The translations under genes were made by a program, and so were the position numbers. From Pleomorphomonas diazotrophica (lineage in GTDB: Bacteria; Pseudomonadota; Alphaproteobacteria; Rhizobiales; Pleomorphomonadaceae), in assembly GCF_002844595.1 (NCBI RefSeq), contig NZ_PJNW01000002.1, forward strand, positions 434,001 to 498,000: a DNA stretch of 64,000 nucleotides, given 5' to 3'. The first letter of the stretch is position 1, and each line of letters begins with the position of its first letter. Shown here one piece after another: positions 1 to 9,952 of the stretch. A model generated the notes under the pieces. It did not search any database. It was not told the DNA's origin and was given only the letters and a program-made list of their open reading frames with translations.

Positions 1-137
1 GCAATCAGTTGCAGGGCGGTGTCCGCCAGCATGGCCAGAACGAAACAGACCATGGCAACGCGCAAAGCGAAGATCCTGACGTCGCGCTCGGATTGGACGG
101 GCCTGTTGAGGAGCGTCCGCAGGATCTCACCGTACAT
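1..137 (-). CDS. N-terminal fragment of an unidentified membrane protein (runs off left edge)
   Basis: Reading leftwards from an ATG at 137, an open frame of 45 codons continues through the window edge. The fragment starts MYGEILRTLLNRP and, after a short charged stretch, has a hydrophobic segment (about residues 24-44, FALRVAMVCFVLAMLADTAL) that looks like a first transmembrane helix. Nothing in it identifies a family; sensor proteins of the histidine kinase or GGDEF type often start this way, but that is only a guess. It lies on the same strand as topA, beyond a terminator-like hairpin, so it is probably a separate transcription unit. The start is the first ATG after stops in the frame, with a weak purine-rich GAAGAA upstream. 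Confidence 0.45.
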   Translation of the reverse strand, partial: MYGEILRTLLNRPVQSERDVRIFALRVAMVCFVLAMLADTALQLI

Positions 138-235
138 TATCGTTCTTCTAGACCGTTGAACGAGGCGAAGGCCTTCATCGTTCAACAGTATAGGAGGAAT
201 GTAAGGATTCAGGCAAACAAAACGATAAAATTGTA

Positions 236-268
236 AATTATCGCAGGGCCGCCGAGGAACCGGCGGCC
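236..268 (-). terminator. Probable intrinsic terminator after topA
   Basis: Perfect 8-bp inverted repeat GGCCGCCG/CGGCGGCC (247-254 and 261-268) with a 6-base loop. Read on the minus strand it is followed by a T-rich stretch (TGCGATAATTTACAATTTT). It sits 17 bases past the topA stop. Confidence 0.5.
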
Positions 269-284
269 TCGCTCTGGCGTGACA

Positions 285-2942
285 TCAGGCCGACTTTGCC
301 TTGGGCGCTTTAGGCTTGGTGGCAGCTTTCTTCGCCGTTCCGGCTGCGGACTTGGCCTTCGATGTCGCCTTTTCGTCACCGCCCGCCGCCTTCGCGCCGG
401 CCTTCGGCGCCTTGGCAGGCTTGGCCTTGGGTGCCTTGCCGGCCTTGTCGGCGATCAGCGCCACGGCCTCTTCCAACGTCACCGTCTGCGGGTCCTTGCC
501 GCGCGGCAGCGTGGCGTTGACCTTGCCCCAGGAAACATAAGGACCGTAACGCCCATCGCGCACGGTAATCTCACCGCCGGATGCCGGATGTTCGCCAAGG
601 CTCTTGAGGGCCGCTGGCGTGGCGCGGGCGCGGCCGCCACGCTCCTTCTTTTCGGCGAGAACGGCGACGGCGCGGTTGAGGCCGACGTCGAACACCTCGT
701 CGACCGACGACAGGTTGGCGTAGGCGCCATCATGGCTGACATAGGGACCGTAGCGGCCGATGTTGGCCTCGATCGGTTTTCCCGTCTCCGGGTGGTTGCC
801 GACGACGCGCGGCAGCGACAGCAGGCGGCAGGCGCGCTCAAGGTCGATGCTCTCGACCGTCCAGCCCTTGGGCAGCGAGGCGCGCTTCGGCTTGCCTTCC
901 TCGCCGAGCTGTACATAGGGGCCGAAGCGACCCGATCGCAGCGTGACGTCGAGGCCGGTTTCCGGATCGGTGCCGAGCAGCTTGACGCCGTTTTCGCCCA
1001 GGGACGCTTCTGCATCGCCGTCGCCGCCGAGCTGGCGGGTGTAGCGACATTCCGGATAGTTGGAGCAACCGATAAACGAGCCGAAGCGGCCGAGTTTCAG
1101 CGAAAGCCGGCCGGTGCCGCAGGTGGGGCAGGAGCGCGGGTCGGACCCATCGCCCCGATCGGGGAAGATATGGGCGGCGAGATCCTCGTTGAGGGCGTCG
1201 ATAACGTCGGCGACGCGCAGCTCCTTCACCTCGCCGATGCGGGTGTTGAAGTCGGTCCAGAAGCGGCGCAGCACCTCGCGCCATTCCGCCTCGCCGGCCG
1301 AGATGCGATCGAGATCCTCTTCGAGGCTGGCCGTGAAATCGTATTCGACGTAGCGCGTGAAGAAGCTTTCCAGGAAGGCGGTGACGATGCGGCCCTTATC
1401 CGAGGGGACGAGACGCTTCTTGTCGATCGACACGTAATCGCGGTCGCGCAAGGTGGCGAGCGTCGCCGCATAGGTGGATGGGCGGCCGATGCCGAGCTCT
1501 TCCATCTTCTTGACCAGCGTCGCCTCGGTGTAGCGCGGCGGCGGCTCCGTAAAGTGCTGGCTGGCCGAGACGGACTTGCGGGCGAGCACGTCGCCGACGA
1601 CAAGCGGCGGCAGGCGGGAGCCGTCCTCGTCCTCCTCGTCGTCGCGGCTTTCCTGGTAAAGCGCCAGGAAACCGTCGAACTTCAGGACGGAACCGGTGGC
1701 GCGGAGACCGGCCGCCGTGCCGCCGCTCTTGGCGGTGATGTCGACGGTGGTGCGCTCGAAGTCGGCACTCTGCATCTGGCTGGCGATGGTGCGCTTCCAG
1801 ATCAGTTCGTAGAGGCGGGCCTCGTCGGCCTCAAGATGGCGGGCCACCGTGTTCGGCAGGCGGGCGAGGTCGGTCGGACGGATGGCCTCGTGGGCCTCCT
1901 GGGCGTTCTTGGCCTTGGTGGAGTAGAAGCGCGGCTTCTCCGGCAGATAGCGCTCGCCGTATTCCTGGGCGATCACCCGACGGGCGGCGTTGACCGCTTC
2001 CGGGGCGATCTGGACGCCATCGGTACGCATGTAGGTGATGAGACCGACCGTTTCGCCGCCGATGTCGGCGCCCTCGTAGAGGCGCTGAGCGACCTGCATG
2101 GTGCGCTGGGCCGAAAAGCCGAGCTTGCGGGAGGCTTCCTGCTGCAGCGTCGAGGTGGTGAAGGGCGCGAAGGGGTGGCGCTTCTGCGGCTTCTGCTCCG
2201 CGTCGGTGACCGCGAAGGTGGCGCTGTTCAGGAAGGCACGGATCTCATTGGCGGTCACGCCGTCTGCAACGTCGAGACGGCTCATCTTCTTGCCCTTCCA
2301 CTCGGAAAGGCGGGCCTCGAACTCATCGCCGGCCGGATTGGCGAGCCGGGCGATCAGCGACCAGTATTCCTGCGGCTTGAAAGTCTCGATCTCGTTCTCG
2401 CGGTCGCAGACAAGGCGCAGCGCCACCGACTGGACGCGGCCGGCCGAGCGGGCACCCGGCAGTTTCCGCCACAGCACCGGCGACAGTGTAAAGCCGACGA
2501 GATAGTCGAGGGCGCGGCGGGCGAGATAGGCCTCCACCAGCGGCTGGTCGACGTCGCGCGGCTTGGCCATGGCGTCGAGAACGGCCTGCTTGGTGATGGC
2601 GTTGAAGACGACGCGCTGGATCGTCTTGCCCTTGAGCGCACCGCGCTTGGCGCCGAGCACCTCCAGCACGTGCCAGGAAATCGCCTCGCCCTCGCGGTCG
2701 GGGTCGGTGGCGAGAATGAGCTTGTCGGCGTCCTTCAGGGCGGCGGCGATGTCGGCCATGCGCTTGCCGGACTTTCCATCGACTTCCCAGCTCATGGCGA
2801 AATCGCTGTCGGGCAGAACGGATCCGTCCTTGGCCGGCAGGTCGCGGATGTGGCCGTAGGATGCCAGCACCGTGTAGTCGCGGCCGAGGTACTTGTTGAT
2901 GGTTTTCGCCTTGGCAGGCGACTCCACGATCACGAGGTTCAT
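285..2942 (-). CDS. topA: DNA topoisomerase I (type IA)
   Basis: Relaxes negative supercoils by cutting one DNA strand and forming a 5'-phosphotyrosine link. The 885-residue protein opens with the TOPRIM domain (IVESPAKAK at residues 5-13; DPDREGE motif near 80). The active-site tyrosine is in LITYMRTD at about residue 304. A C-terminal four-cysteine zinc ribbon (CPTCG...CSNYPEC) follows, then three copies of a GR(F/Y)GPYV repeat, and finally a basic Lys/Ala-rich tail of about 50 residues, as is common in alphaproteobacterial TopA. It is the last gene of the leftward pyrB-pyrC-plsY-dprA-topA block, although about 530 bases and an opposite-strand gene separate it from dprA, so it may have its own promoter. 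Confidence 0.97.
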   Translation of the reverse strand: MNLVIVESPAKAKTINKYLGRDYTVLASYGHIRDLPAKDGSVLPDSDFAMSWEVDGKSGKRMADIAAALKDADKLILATDPDREGEAISWHVLEVLGAKRGALKGKTIQRVVFNAITKQAVLDAMAKPRDVDQPLVEAYLARRALDYLVGFTLSPVLWRKLPGARSAGRVQSVALRLVCDRENEIETFKPQEYWSLIARLANPAGDEFEARLSEWKGKKMSRLDVADGVTANEIRAFLNSATFAVTDAEQKPQKRHPFAPFTTSTLQQEASRKLGFSAQRTMQVAQRLYEGADIGGETVGLITYMRTDGVQIAPEAVNAARRVIAQEYGERYLPEKPRFYSTKAKNAQEAHEAIRPTDLARLPNTVARHLEADEARLYELIWKRTIASQMQSADFERTTVDITAKSGGTAAGLRATGSVLKFDGFLALYQESRDDEEDEDGSRLPPLVVGDVLARKSVSASQHFTEPPPRYTEATLVKKMEELGIGRPSTYAATLATLRDRDYVSIDKKRLVPSDKGRIVTAFLESFFTRYVEYDFTASLEEDLDRISAGEAEWREVLRRFWTDFNTRIGEVKELRVADVIDALNEDLAAHIFPDRGDGSDPRSCPTCGTGRLSLKLGRFGSFIGCSNYPECRYTRQLGGDGDAEASLGENGVKLLGTDPETGLDVTLRSGRFGPYVQLGEEGKPKRASLPKGWTVESIDLERACRLLSLPRVVGNHPETGKPIEANIGRYGPYVSHDGAYANLSSVDEVFDVGLNRAVAVLAEKKERGGRARATPAALKSLGEHPASGGEITVRDGRYGPYVSWGKVNATLPRGKDPQTVTLEEAVALIADKAGKAPKAKPAKAPKAGAKAAGGDEKATSKAKSAAGTAKKAATKPKAPKAKSA

Positions 2943-3248
2943 TCAGGTGCGCCGGACAATTTCAGGAAAAAAGCTCCGCCCTCTTTAAGTGCGGCCTCCG
3001 GATTAAGCAAGGGTCGAGCCGGCGAGGCGCTTTCCGTGGGAGCGGGGAAGGGGGGCAACGATTGCCTTGCGGCAACACGGCAAGCAGCCGGTTTCGTCCG
3101 TAGTCGGCAGGCCTTTGGTGTTAACTCTCCTTGAAATGGTTGAACTATAGTGTCGGCAATCCTACGGTGTACATGAAAGGGTGTGTCATTGGCGGCCGGG
3201 CGACGGCATGTCGCGGAGCGATGTCTTGGAAAAGGGACGGAACCGATC

Positions 3249-3473
3249 ATGCGTGACGATTCTTCCGCCGACGACAAGATGTCACCGAATGAAGGCGCCG
3301 AGTATCTGGAGAAGATGATCCGCGAAATGAGTCGCGTCGCGGCAGCAGCCGAGTTGCCATTTCTGGCCTATATTCTCGGCATGGCCGCGGAAGAGGCGTC
3401 CTCCAGCCGTGTGAAGGCGGCTTTCAAGCCACCCAGGGCGACCGGCAGCGATCTCAGTCAGGACAAACCGTGA
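3249..3473 (+). CDS. Small conserved-looking protein of unknown function
   Basis: A 74-residue protein starting MRDDSSADDKMSPNEG. Its middle (EYLEKMIREMSRVAAAAEL) reads as an amphipathic helix, followed by a short hydrophobic stretch (PFLAYILGMAAEEA) and a basic end. I chose ATG 3249 rather than the upstream in-frame ATG at 3183 because AAGGGACGGA lies about 8 bases before it and the upstream part looks like random translation. It is on the plus strand, in the gap between the leftward genes dprA and topA, and ends 2 bases before the dprA stop. I recognise small proteins of this kind in rhizobia but know no function. A soluble helical or membrane-associated protein is equally possible. Confidence 0.6.
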   Translation: MRDDSSADDKMSPNEGAEYLEKMIREMSRVAAAAELPFLAYILGMAAEEASSSRVKAAFKPPRATGSDLSQDKP

Positions 3474-3475
3474 GA

Positions 3476-4603
3476 TCAACGGATGAGCGAAACGAGCTGG
3501 CTGCCATGCCGTTCGATCCGTCCTGCAAGGTCGAGTTCCAGAAGGATCACCGACACGACCGAGGGGCTCAGTCCGGTGTGCGAAATGATGTCGTCGACAG
3601 CAACCGGTGCCGGACCGAGCGCTCCGATAACCGCGGCGCGGCTTTGAGAGCTGACGGCATCGAAGGTCGCGCTTTCCTCGCTTTCCCGTAGCTCCAGGAA
3701 GGTTGGTGCGTCGGTCTCCAACATCGGACGAAGCACGGCGATGACGTCGTCGGCGGAGCGGGTGAGTGTTGCGCCATCTCGGATCAGACGGTTGGTCCCC
3801 TCGGCACGAGGGTCGAGCGGCGAGCCTGGTATGGCGAAGACTTCACGGCCCTGATCCAGTGCGTAGCGGGCGGTATGCAGCGTGCCGGAGCGGGCGGCGG
3901 CCTCCACCACGACGACGCCAAGGCTCATGCCCGAGACGATGCGGTTGCGGCGCGGGAAGTCCTTGGCGCGCGGCATCCAGCCGAAGGGCATTTCCGTGAG
4001 AATGGCGCCGCCCCGGCCGACGATCTCCTCCATCAGCGGGCCGTGCTCTTCGGGATAGACGTGGTCGATGCCGCCGGCGATCACCGCTACCGTGCCGGTG
4101 TCGAGGGACGCCCGATGGGCGGCACCGTCGATCCCGCGCGCCAGGCCGGAGACCACGACAAAACCGGCTTCGCCAAGGCCCCGGCCGATGCGCTCGGCCA
4201 TCTTGTGCCCCACCAACGAGGCGTTGCGGGAGCCGACGATGGCCGCGGTCGGCCGACGGAACAGGTCTGGCGAGCCGCCGCGGATGGTGACGAGCGGTGG
4301 CGGCGCGGCGATCTGGCGCAGGTAGGCCGGATAGAGGGCCTCGGAAATGGCGACGAGCCGCGCGCCACGACTATGCGTTCTTTCGATCTCAGCCTCGGCC
4401 TCGGCGACCGAGGGGACCGAAATCGCGGCAGATCCGCCCCGCCGGGCCAGCGTCGGCAACGCTTCGAGCGCTGCGTCGGCCGCGCCGAAATGGTTGATGA
4501 GGCTGCGGAAGGTGGCGGGCCCGACGTTCTCCGAGCGAATGAGGCGCAGCCAGGCGATGCGCTGATCGTCCGAAAGCTCAACCGCGCGTTCCGGGCCGGT
4601 CAT
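3476..4603 (-). CDS. dprA: DNA-processing protein DprA (Smf)
   Basis: DprA binds incoming single-stranded DNA and loads RecA during transformation; in many non-competent bacteria its role is unclear. The 375-residue protein has an N-terminal helix-hairpin-helix/SAM-like part (about residues 10-75). The Rossmann-like DprA core follows, with the family motifs [30 protein letters not shown] and [12 protein letters not shown]. The C-terminal winged-helix (about 310-375, ending SQLVSLIR) is typical of proteobacterial DprA. Its start codon overlaps the plsY stop (ATGA), so the two are translationally coupled. No competence genes are nearby. Confidence 0.95.
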   Translation of the reverse strand: MTGPERAVELSDDQRIAWLRLIRSENVGPATFRSLINHFGAADAALEALPTLARRGGSAAISVPSVAEAEAEIERTHSRGARLVAISEALYPAYLRQIAAPPPLVTIRGGSPDLFRRPTAAIVGSRNASLVGHKMAERIGRGLGEAGFVVVSGLARGIDGAAHRASLDTGTVAVIAGGIDHVYPEEHGPLMEEIVGRGGAILTEMPFGWMPRAKDFPRRNRIVSGMSLGVVVVEAAARSGTLHTARYALDQGREVFAIPGSPLDPRAEGTNRLIRDGATLTRSADDVIAVLRPMLETDAPTFLELRESEESATFDAVSSQSRAAVIGALGPAPVAVDDIISHTGLSPSVVSVILLELDLAGRIERHGSQLVSLIR

Positions 4604-5214
4604 CCCTTATGCCCGATCTTGCCCTCGGTGCCGGAGAGCAGACGACGGATGTTGGCGTGGTGCTTGGCCCAGACGATCGCCGTCAAAAGGGCGAACACGG
4701 CCGCCAGCGTGGTCTCGTCGAGCCCCCAGAGCGACAGCGGCACCACGAGGGTGGCGACGAGAGCGCCAAGTGACGAGTAGCGGCTGAAATAGGCGACGGC
4801 GATCCACACACCGGCGAAGATCAGCACTGCCGGCCAGAACAGGCCGAGCAGAACGCCGATGTAGGTTGCAACGCCCTTGCCGCCCTTGAAGCCGAGCCAG
4901 ATTGGAAAGAGATGTCCAAGGAAGGCGGCGACGCCGGAGAGCGTGGCCGCATCCGGTTGGGTCGGTATCAGAAGGCGCAGGATGAGGACGGCCGCCGTTC
5001 CCTTGAGGAGATCGAGAAGCAGCGTCGCGGCCGCGAGCTTCTTGTTGCCGGTTCGGAGAACATTGGTGGCGCCGATGTTGCCTGAGCCGATGCTGCGGAC
5101 GTCGCCAAGGCCGGCTGCCCGCGTCAGCAGGAGACCAAAGGGAATGGAACCGAGACCATAGCCGATCAGCGCGGCGGCGAGATAGATGATCCAGGGAGCG
5201 GCGGACTCGAACAT
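4600..5214 (-). CDS. plsY: Glycerol-3-phosphate acyltransferase PlsY
   Basis: Integral membrane enzyme that transfers an acyl group from acyl-phosphate to glycerol-3-phosphate, the first step of phospholipid synthesis. The 204-residue length is normal. The three conserved loop motifs are present: [11 protein letters not shown] near residue 22, [12 protein letters not shown] near 42-53, and [17 protein letters not shown] near 93-110. Five or six hydrophobic helices are visible. It overlaps dprA by four bases and lies 67 bases after the dihydroorotase homologue, all on one strand, so it belongs to the pyr-plsY-dprA transcription unit typical of rhizobia. Confidence 0.96.
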   Translation of the reverse strand: MFESAAPWIIYLAAALIGYGLGSIPFGLLLTRAAGLGDVRSIGSGNIGATNVLRTGNKKLAAATLLLDLLKGTAAVLILRLLIPTQPDAATLSGVAAFLGHLFPIWLGFKGGKGVATYIGVLLGLFWPAVLIFAGVWIAVAYFSRYSSLGALVATLVVPLSLWGLDETTLAAVFALLTAIVWAKHHANIRRLLSGTEGKIGHKG

Positions 5215-5281
5215 GATGCCCTCGGCGAGCTTGGGTAACTGGGGAACCGGTTACGTCCTATATGTCACTCTGCGCCGACCT

Positions 5282-6586
5282 TCAGCGCACGAACACCGGC
5301 ACACCACTCACATAGGTACGGCGAACGCGGCCGGTGAAGCGGGCGCCGTCGTATGGCGTGTTCTTCGCCTTGGAGAGGATATCCTTGGCATTCAGCACCC
5401 AAGGCTCCTCGGGGTCGAACACGATGACATCGGCCGGCGCGTCTTTCTTGAGCGTGCCGGCATCGAGGCCGGCAATCTCGGCCGGCCGCGTCGACATCGC
5501 CTCAATGAGCCTTGGAAGCGTCAGCGAGCCGTCGTGCAACAGCCTCAGTCCCGCCGCCAGGAAAGTCTCCAGCCCGATCGCGCCATCGGCCGCTTCGGCA
5601 AAGGGCAGGCGCTTGGTCTCGACATCCTGCGGGTCATGGTTGGAAACGATGACGTCGATGGCGCCGGTCTTCACGGCGTCGACGAGGGCGAGGCGATCGG
5701 CCTCGGCCCGGAGCGGCGGCGACAGTTTGAAGAAGGTGCGGTAGGCGCCGATGTCCATCTCATTGAGAGTCAGGTGCGCCGCCGAGACGGAGGCGGTGGC
5801 GGCGATACCCTTGTCCTTGGCCCAGGCCATCAGCTCGGGTGACTCGGCCGCCGACAGCAGCGAGGCGTGATAGCGGCCGCCGGCGAGGCGGGCGAGGCGG
5901 AGATCGCGGGCGAGCATGGTGGTTTCGGCCTCGGCCGGGATGCCCTGCAAGCCGAGCCGCACCGCCGTCTCCGACAGGTTCATGACGGCGGAGCCCTTCA
6001 GAGCCGCGTCCTCCGGCCGGTTGCAGACGAGGGCGCCGAAATCCTTGGCGTAGGTCAGCGCCCGGCGCAGTACCTGGGCGTTGGCGATGGCGCCGCGCCC
6101 CGACGTGAAGCCGACGGCGCCCGCTTCGCCCAAAAGACCGAACTCGGTCAGCTCGTTGCCTTCCTGTCCCTTTGTCAGGGCGGCCATGACGCGCACACGC
6201 ACCACCGATGTTCGCCGGGCACGGGTCGCTACGAAATCGACCAGTGCCGGATCGTCGATGCAGGGATCGGTGTCGGGCATGGCGACGAGCGTGGTGATGC
6301 CGCCGGCGGCGGCGGCCCGGCCGGCCGAGGCGAAGGTCTCCCGATGCTCGTGACCCGGTTCGCCGACATGGGCGCAGAGGTCGACGAGGCCGGGTGCGAC
6401 GACGAGGCCCCGGCAGTCGACGATCTCGGCGCCCTCGGGCGCGCCATTGTTGACTGCCGAGGGGCCGGCGGCCGCGATGCGGCCATCGATCATCAGCACG
6501 GCCCCAAGGCCGTCGAGATCTTGCGACGGATCGACGACGCGGGCGTTGGTCAGCCAGAGCGGGCGGGTTTGGACCATTCTGCTCAT
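5282..6586 (-). CDS. pyrC: Dihydroorotase-like protein, probably catalytically inactive (PyrC'/PyrX type)
   Basis: A 434-residue amidohydrolase-fold protein of the class I dihydroorotase family, immediately after pyrB with an ATGA overlap (start 6586, pyrB stop 6583-6585). The fold landmarks are present ([72 protein letters not shown]). The metal-ligand positions are largely altered: the HxH pair reads CAH, the FSDDG region reads FTSGRG, the AHCED region reads VCNRPED, the HVS(T) histidine is replaced by leucine (YHASLLS), and the TDHAP motif reads SNHDPQ. By analogy with Pseudomonas PyrC', I infer a structural partner of aspartate transcarbamoylase rather than an active enzyme; a working dihydroorotase should be encoded elsewhere. 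Database pipelines normally call it dihydroorotase. Confidence 0.9.
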   Translation of the reverse strand: MSRMVQTRPLWLTNARVVDPSQDLDGLGAVLMIDGRIAAAGPSAVNNGAPEGAEIVDCRGLVVAPGLVDLCAHVGEPGHEHRETFASAGRAAAAGGITTLVAMPDTDPCIDDPALVDFVATRARRTSVVRVRVMAALTKGQEGNELTEFGLLGEAGAVGFTSGRGAIANAQVLRRALTYAKDFGALVCNRPEDAALKGSAVMNLSETAVRLGLQGIPAEAETTMLARDLRLARLAGGRYHASLLSAAESPELMAWAKDKGIAATASVSAAHLTLNEMDIGAYRTFFKLSPPLRAEADRLALVDAVKTGAIDVIVSNHDPQDVETKRLPFAEAADGAIGLETFLAAGLRLLHDGSLTLPRLIEAMSTRPAEIAGLDAGTLKKDAPADVIVFDPEEPWVLNAKDILSKAKNTPYDGARFTGRVRRTYVSGVPVFVR

Positions 6587-7551
6587 CGGAAGGCCTCTCC
6601 GCCGTTGCCGCGGGCGTTCACCACCGCGTCGAGCACGGCCATGCGGATGGCGACGCCCATTTCCACCTGTTCGCGGATGAGGCTCTGTGGCCCGTCGGCG
6701 ACGGCCGGATCGATCTCCACGCCCCGGTTCATCGGGCCGGGGTGCATGACGAGGGCGTCGGGCCTGGCATAGGACAGCTTCTCCTCGTCGAGACCCCAAT
6801 AGTGGAAGTACTCGCGCACCGACGGTACGAAGGAACCCTGCATGCGCTCGCGTTGCAGGCGCAGCATCATGACGATATCCGCGTCCTTGAGGCCTTCGCG
6901 CATCGAGGTGAAGGTTTCGAGACCCATCTCGCGGAAGGCGCCGGGCACCAGGGTCGACGGACCGACCAGGCGGACGCGCGCACCGAGGGCGGTGAGCAGC
7001 AACACGTTGGAGCGGGCAACGCGGCTGTGGGCAACGTCGCCGCAGATAGCGACGATAAGGCCGTCGATACGCTGCTTGTGGCGTCGAATGGTCAGTGCGT
7101 CGAGGAGGGCCTGGGTCGGGTGCTCGTGGCTGCCGTCGCCGGCGTTGACGACGGAGCAGTCGACCTTTTGCGCCAGGAGCGCCACGGCGCCGGAAGCATT
7201 GTGGCGGACGACGATGACGTCGGGGTTCATGGCGTTGAGCGTGACCGCCGTGTCGATCAGCGTCTCGCCCTTCTTCACCGACGACTGGCCGACCGCCATG
7301 TTCATCACGTCGGCGCCGAGCCTTTTGCCGGCCAGCTCGAAGGACGACTGGGTGCGCGTCGAGTTCTCGAAGAACAGGTTGATCTGCGTGCGGCCCAGGA
7401 GGCTGTCGCGCTTCTTGGAGGGTTGTCGGCCGAGTTCGATGTTCTCTTCGGCGCGGTCGAGGAGGTCGACGATCTCCGGAGGCGAAAGGCCTTCGATCCC
7501 GAGGAGATGCGGGCGGCTGAATCCGTAGGGATTGGCGGCTTTCGTTGTCAT
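6583..7551 (-). CDS. pyrB: Aspartate carbamoyltransferase catalytic subunit
   Basis: Makes carbamoyl-aspartate from carbamoyl phosphate and aspartate, the committed step of pyrimidine synthesis. The 322-residue protein has the carbamoyl-phosphate motif [14 protein letters not shown], the [12 protein letters not shown] motif (here after GDGSHE), the second-domain motif [13 protein letters not shown], and [14 protein letters not shown] chose ATG 7551 ([12 protein letters not shown]) because a run of G (AGGGGGG) stands about 5 bases upstream and the longer N-terminus reads as non-coding. No regulatory-subunit gene (pyrI) is present; instead the dihydroorotase homologue overlaps the 3' end, which suggests a PyrB/PyrC' complex as in pseudomonads. 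Confidence 0.96.
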   Translation of the reverse strand: MTTKAANPYGFSRPHLLGIEGLSPPEIVDLLDRAEENIELGRQPSKKRDSLLGRTQINLFFENSTRTQSSFELAGKRLGADVMNMAVGQSSVKKGETLIDTAVTLNAMNPDVIVVRHNASGAVALLAQKVDCSVVNAGDGSHEHPTQALLDALTIRRHKQRIDGLIVAICGDVAHSRVARSNVLLLTALGARVRLVGPSTLVPGAFREMGLETFTSMREGLKDADIVMMLRLQRERMQGSFVPSVREYFHYWGLDEEKLSYARPDALVMHPGPMNRGVEIDPAVADGPQSLIREQVEMGVAIRMAVLDAVVNARGNGGEAFR

Positions 7552-7644
7552 AAGCCCCCCTGATAGAGGCGTTTTGCGCCCCCGGCAAGGGTGGGGAATT
7601 CGAGTGAACAGGAGAATCCCCGGCATTGTGGCAGGGGCTTTTCA

Positions 7645-7682
7645 TTCAAGCAAAAGCCCGGCCGTTATGCGCGGCCGGGCTT
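7645..7682 (-). terminator. Intrinsic terminator after the first chemoreceptor gene
   Basis: 11-bp perfect stem AAGCCCGGCCG/CGGCCGGGCTT (7654-7664 and 7672-7682) with a 7-base loop. On the minus strand the stem ends in TTTTGC. It lies about 20 bases beyond the stop of the gene at 7704-9650 and shares the GGCCGGGC core with the terminator of the neighbouring paralogue. Confidence 0.7.
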
Positions 7683-7703
7683 GAAGATCCAGTAGGGGGA
7701 TAC

Positions 7704-9650
7704 TCAGGCGGCGTCGATCTCGGCGAGGAAGCTTTCCACCCTACGGCTGAGGTCGACCGACGACGCTTTCAGAGAGGTCACTGCGTCGAGCACCGTCCTC
7801 GCTTCGGCGCGCGTGGTGGCGGCGCCGCTGCTGAGTTCGACGATGGTACGCGACAGCTCGCTATTGCCGCGCGCCGCTTCCTGCATGTTGCGGGTGATCT
7901 CGCCGGTGGCGCCGGTCTGCTGGGTCACGGCGGAGGTGATGCTGGTCGAAACGGCATTTACCTCCTCGATGATCGCGCCGATTTCCGAAATCGCGTTGAC
8001 GGTGTTGTCGGACACCAGCTTGATCTCGCCGATCTTGCGCGAGATGTCGTCGGTGGCCTTGGCCGTCTGGTTGGCAAGCGACTTCACCTCAGCGGCAACG
8101 ACCGCGAAGCCCTTGCCGGCTTCGCCCGCTCGTGCCGCCTCGATGGTGGCGTTGAGGGCCAAGAGGTTGGTCTGCTCGGCAATGGCGGTGATCAGGCTGA
8201 CCACTTGCGTGATCTGGTCGGTCGCGGCGAGGAGTTGTCCAACCGTCTCGCGCGTCTCATTGGCCGAGACGCGGGCCTTGCCGGCGACGGCCTGCGAGGC
8301 GCCGACCTGACGGGCGATTTCGTTGGTCGAGGCTTCCAGCTCCTCACAGGTGGCGGCGACGGAGCGGACGTTGCCAGAGGCTTGTTCGGCGGCAGACGCT
8401 GCAACGCTGCTGCTGTGTTCGCTGCCTTCGGCCGTCGCCATCAGTTGCTGCGCCGAGGCTTCGAGACGCTGGGCCGCTTCCACGACGATGCCAATCGTCG
8501 CGGTGGCTTCGGCACGGAAACCTTCGATCAGCGTCTCGGCACGGGCGGCCCGACGCTCACGCTCGTCGATGGCAGCGCGCTGGTTGGTCTCAAGGCGATC
8601 GCGTTCCTCGGCATTGGTGCGGAACACGGCGACGGCAGCGGCCATCTGGCCGATCTCGTCGTGGCGGTCGAGACCGGGGATATCCGTCCGCAGATCGCCG
8701 TCGGCCAGCGAGCGCATGGCGGCGGTCATGGTGGTGATCGGCTGGGCGACGACACGCTTCAGCACCAGCCCGAGCGCGAACAGCATCAGGATCGTGGCCG
8801 CGAGGGTGGCGACAATGGCGGTGATCCTCAGCTTGTTGAGGCTGGCATAGGCCATGTCGCTGTCGAGGGCCACACCGACATACCACTTGTTCGGAACACC
8901 CTCGATGGCAACGAAGTTGGCAACCTGCGCACGATCGGCAAAGGCCGTCTCCAGCATGGTGCCCACCGTCGGGGTCGACAGCCCGCTGAAAGCGTCCGAC
9001 AAGGGCTTGCCGATCAGGCTGGCATCCGGGTGAACCAGGATCTTGCCGTCCGAGGACACCAGGAAGGCCTGCCCGATGCCGCCGAAGTTGGCGGCCTTGA
9101 TACGTTCGATCAGGGCATCGAGGGCGAAGTCGCCACCGAACACGCCGGCCAGTTTGCCATCGATCATCACGGGAACGCCGGCCGAGATGACCAGCTTCTT
9201 GGTCCCGTTGTCGAGATAGGGTTCCGTGAGCTGGGTCGACATCGCCTTGGCGGGGGTGGTGTACCATGGCCGCTGGCGCGGATCGAAGCCCTTCGGAATC
9301 TCAGCCTTGGGCAGGACAGTGAAGGCGCCGGTCTCTTCGCCGAGATAGACGGAGAGGAACTCCGAGCTTAGCGTCTTGCCGGCCAGAATGAGATCCAGGC
9401 TGTCCCTGGAGGAGCCAATGGCGTCGGCGGCCTGCTCGGCGAGCAACAAACGTCCCTCGAACCAGTTGCCCGTGCCGGAGGCGACGCTCGCCCCGGTCGT
9501 CGCAAGGGTTCGGGCGACGTTGTCTCTCAGATCCTGTCGTTCCAGCACGTAGATGGTCGTCGAGAACAGCGCGAAGCTGCCGACCACAATGAGCGATGCG
9601 GTGAGAATGATCCGGTGGAGGAGCTTGCCGCGAATGTTCAGGAAGGTCAT
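7704..9650 (-). CDS. Methyl-accepting chemotaxis protein (dCache sensor), paralogue 1
   Basis: Transmembrane chemoreceptor that controls CheA and hence flagellar rotation. The 648 residues contain: TM1 (about 13-35), a periplasmic dCache_1 sensor (about 36-280, with DPRQRPWY and [11 protein letters not shown]), TM2 (about 283-305), HAMP (about 306-360), and a cytoplasmic methyl-accepting domain with the conserved hairpin tip [20 protein letters not shown] chose ATG 9650 ([13 protein letters not shown]) because the paralogue starts at the equivalent place, giving identical length. No CheR-tethering pentapeptide is visible at the C-terminus (ends FLAEIDAA). The ligand motif has phenylalanine ([10 protein letters not shown]) where paralogue 2 has tyrosine. 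No che or flagellar genes lie nearby. Confidence 0.95.
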   Translation of the reverse strand: MTFLNIRGKLLHRIILTASLIVVGSFALFSTTIYVLERQDLRDNVARTLATTGASVASGTGNWFEGRLLLAEQAADAIGSSRDSLDLILAGKTLSSEFLSVYLGEETGAFTVLPKAEIPKGFDPRQRPWYTTPAKAMSTQLTEPYLDNGTKKLVISAGVPVMIDGKLAGVFGGDFALDALIERIKAANFGGIGQAFLVSSDGKILVHPDASLIGKPLSDAFSGLSTPTVGTMLETAFADRAQVANFVAIEGVPNKWYVGVALDSDMAYASLNKLRITAIVATLAATILMLFALGLVLKRVVAQPITTMTAAMRSLADGDLRTDIPGLDRHDEIGQMAAAVAVFRTNAEERDRLETNQRAAIDERERRAARAETLIEGFRAEATATIGIVVEAAQRLEASAQQLMATAEGSEHSSSVAASAAEQASGNVRSVAATCEELEASTNEIARQVGASQAVAGKARVSANETRETVGQLLAATDQITQVVSLITAIAEQTNLLALNATIEAARAGEAGKGFAVVAAEVKSLANQTAKATDDISRKIGEIKLVSDNTVNAISEIGAIIEEVNAVSTSITSAVTQQTGATGEITRNMQEAARGNSELSRTIVELSSGAATTRAEARTVLDAVTSLKASSVDLSRRVESFLAEIDAA

Positions 9651-9952
9651 GGCAGATGGACTCTTTTGCAAGGGGCTGCCAAGAGTTAGGTCTCAAGATC
9701 TTTATGAAGAGTAACCTTTTACTCGGTGTCAGATACACTTCTCAATAAGAACATTTATCCGGGCTATAAATTGACGGAGATTTCCTAGATAGTTTATCTG
9801 ATGCTTGATCACTGAAATTGCTTTGTAGTGCTGTCTGTTTTTGCTTTGTTGCGAGTGAGTCCGTTGGTTTGATATTTTGTTGCGCGGTCGACCTAAATAG
9901 AAAACCGGCCGCCAGGAGCGGCCGGGCTCAGATTTTTGTTTTTACTGGATGC
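9651..9952. other. AT-rich spacer between the two chemoreceptor genes
   Basis: About 300 bases without a credible gene. It is clearly richer in A/T than its surroundings. It must hold the promoter of paralogue 1 (right of 9650) and, at 9895-9925, the terminator of paralogue 2. I could not identify a sigma-28 or sigma-54 promoter with confidence. Confidence 0.6.
9895..9925 (-). terminator. Intrinsic terminator after the second chemoreceptor gene
   Basis: 8-bp perfect stem CCGGCCGC/GCGGCCGG (9905-9912 and 9918-9925) with a 5-base loop; on the minus strand it is followed by TTTTCTATTT. It lies about 28 bases past the stop at 9953. Confidence 0.75.

Noticed and set aside
279-3134. 951-codon open frame on the plus strand opposite topA
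   Set aside because: Shadow of topA in GC-rich DNA; the translation is Arg/Gly/Ala-rich and matches no family, while the minus strand encodes an unmistakable topoisomerase.
5282-7645. Long (787-codon) version of the dihydroorotase frame
   Set aside because: The first ~350 codons overlap pyrB out of frame and are Arg/Pro-rich nonsense; the real start overlaps the pyrB stop at 6586.
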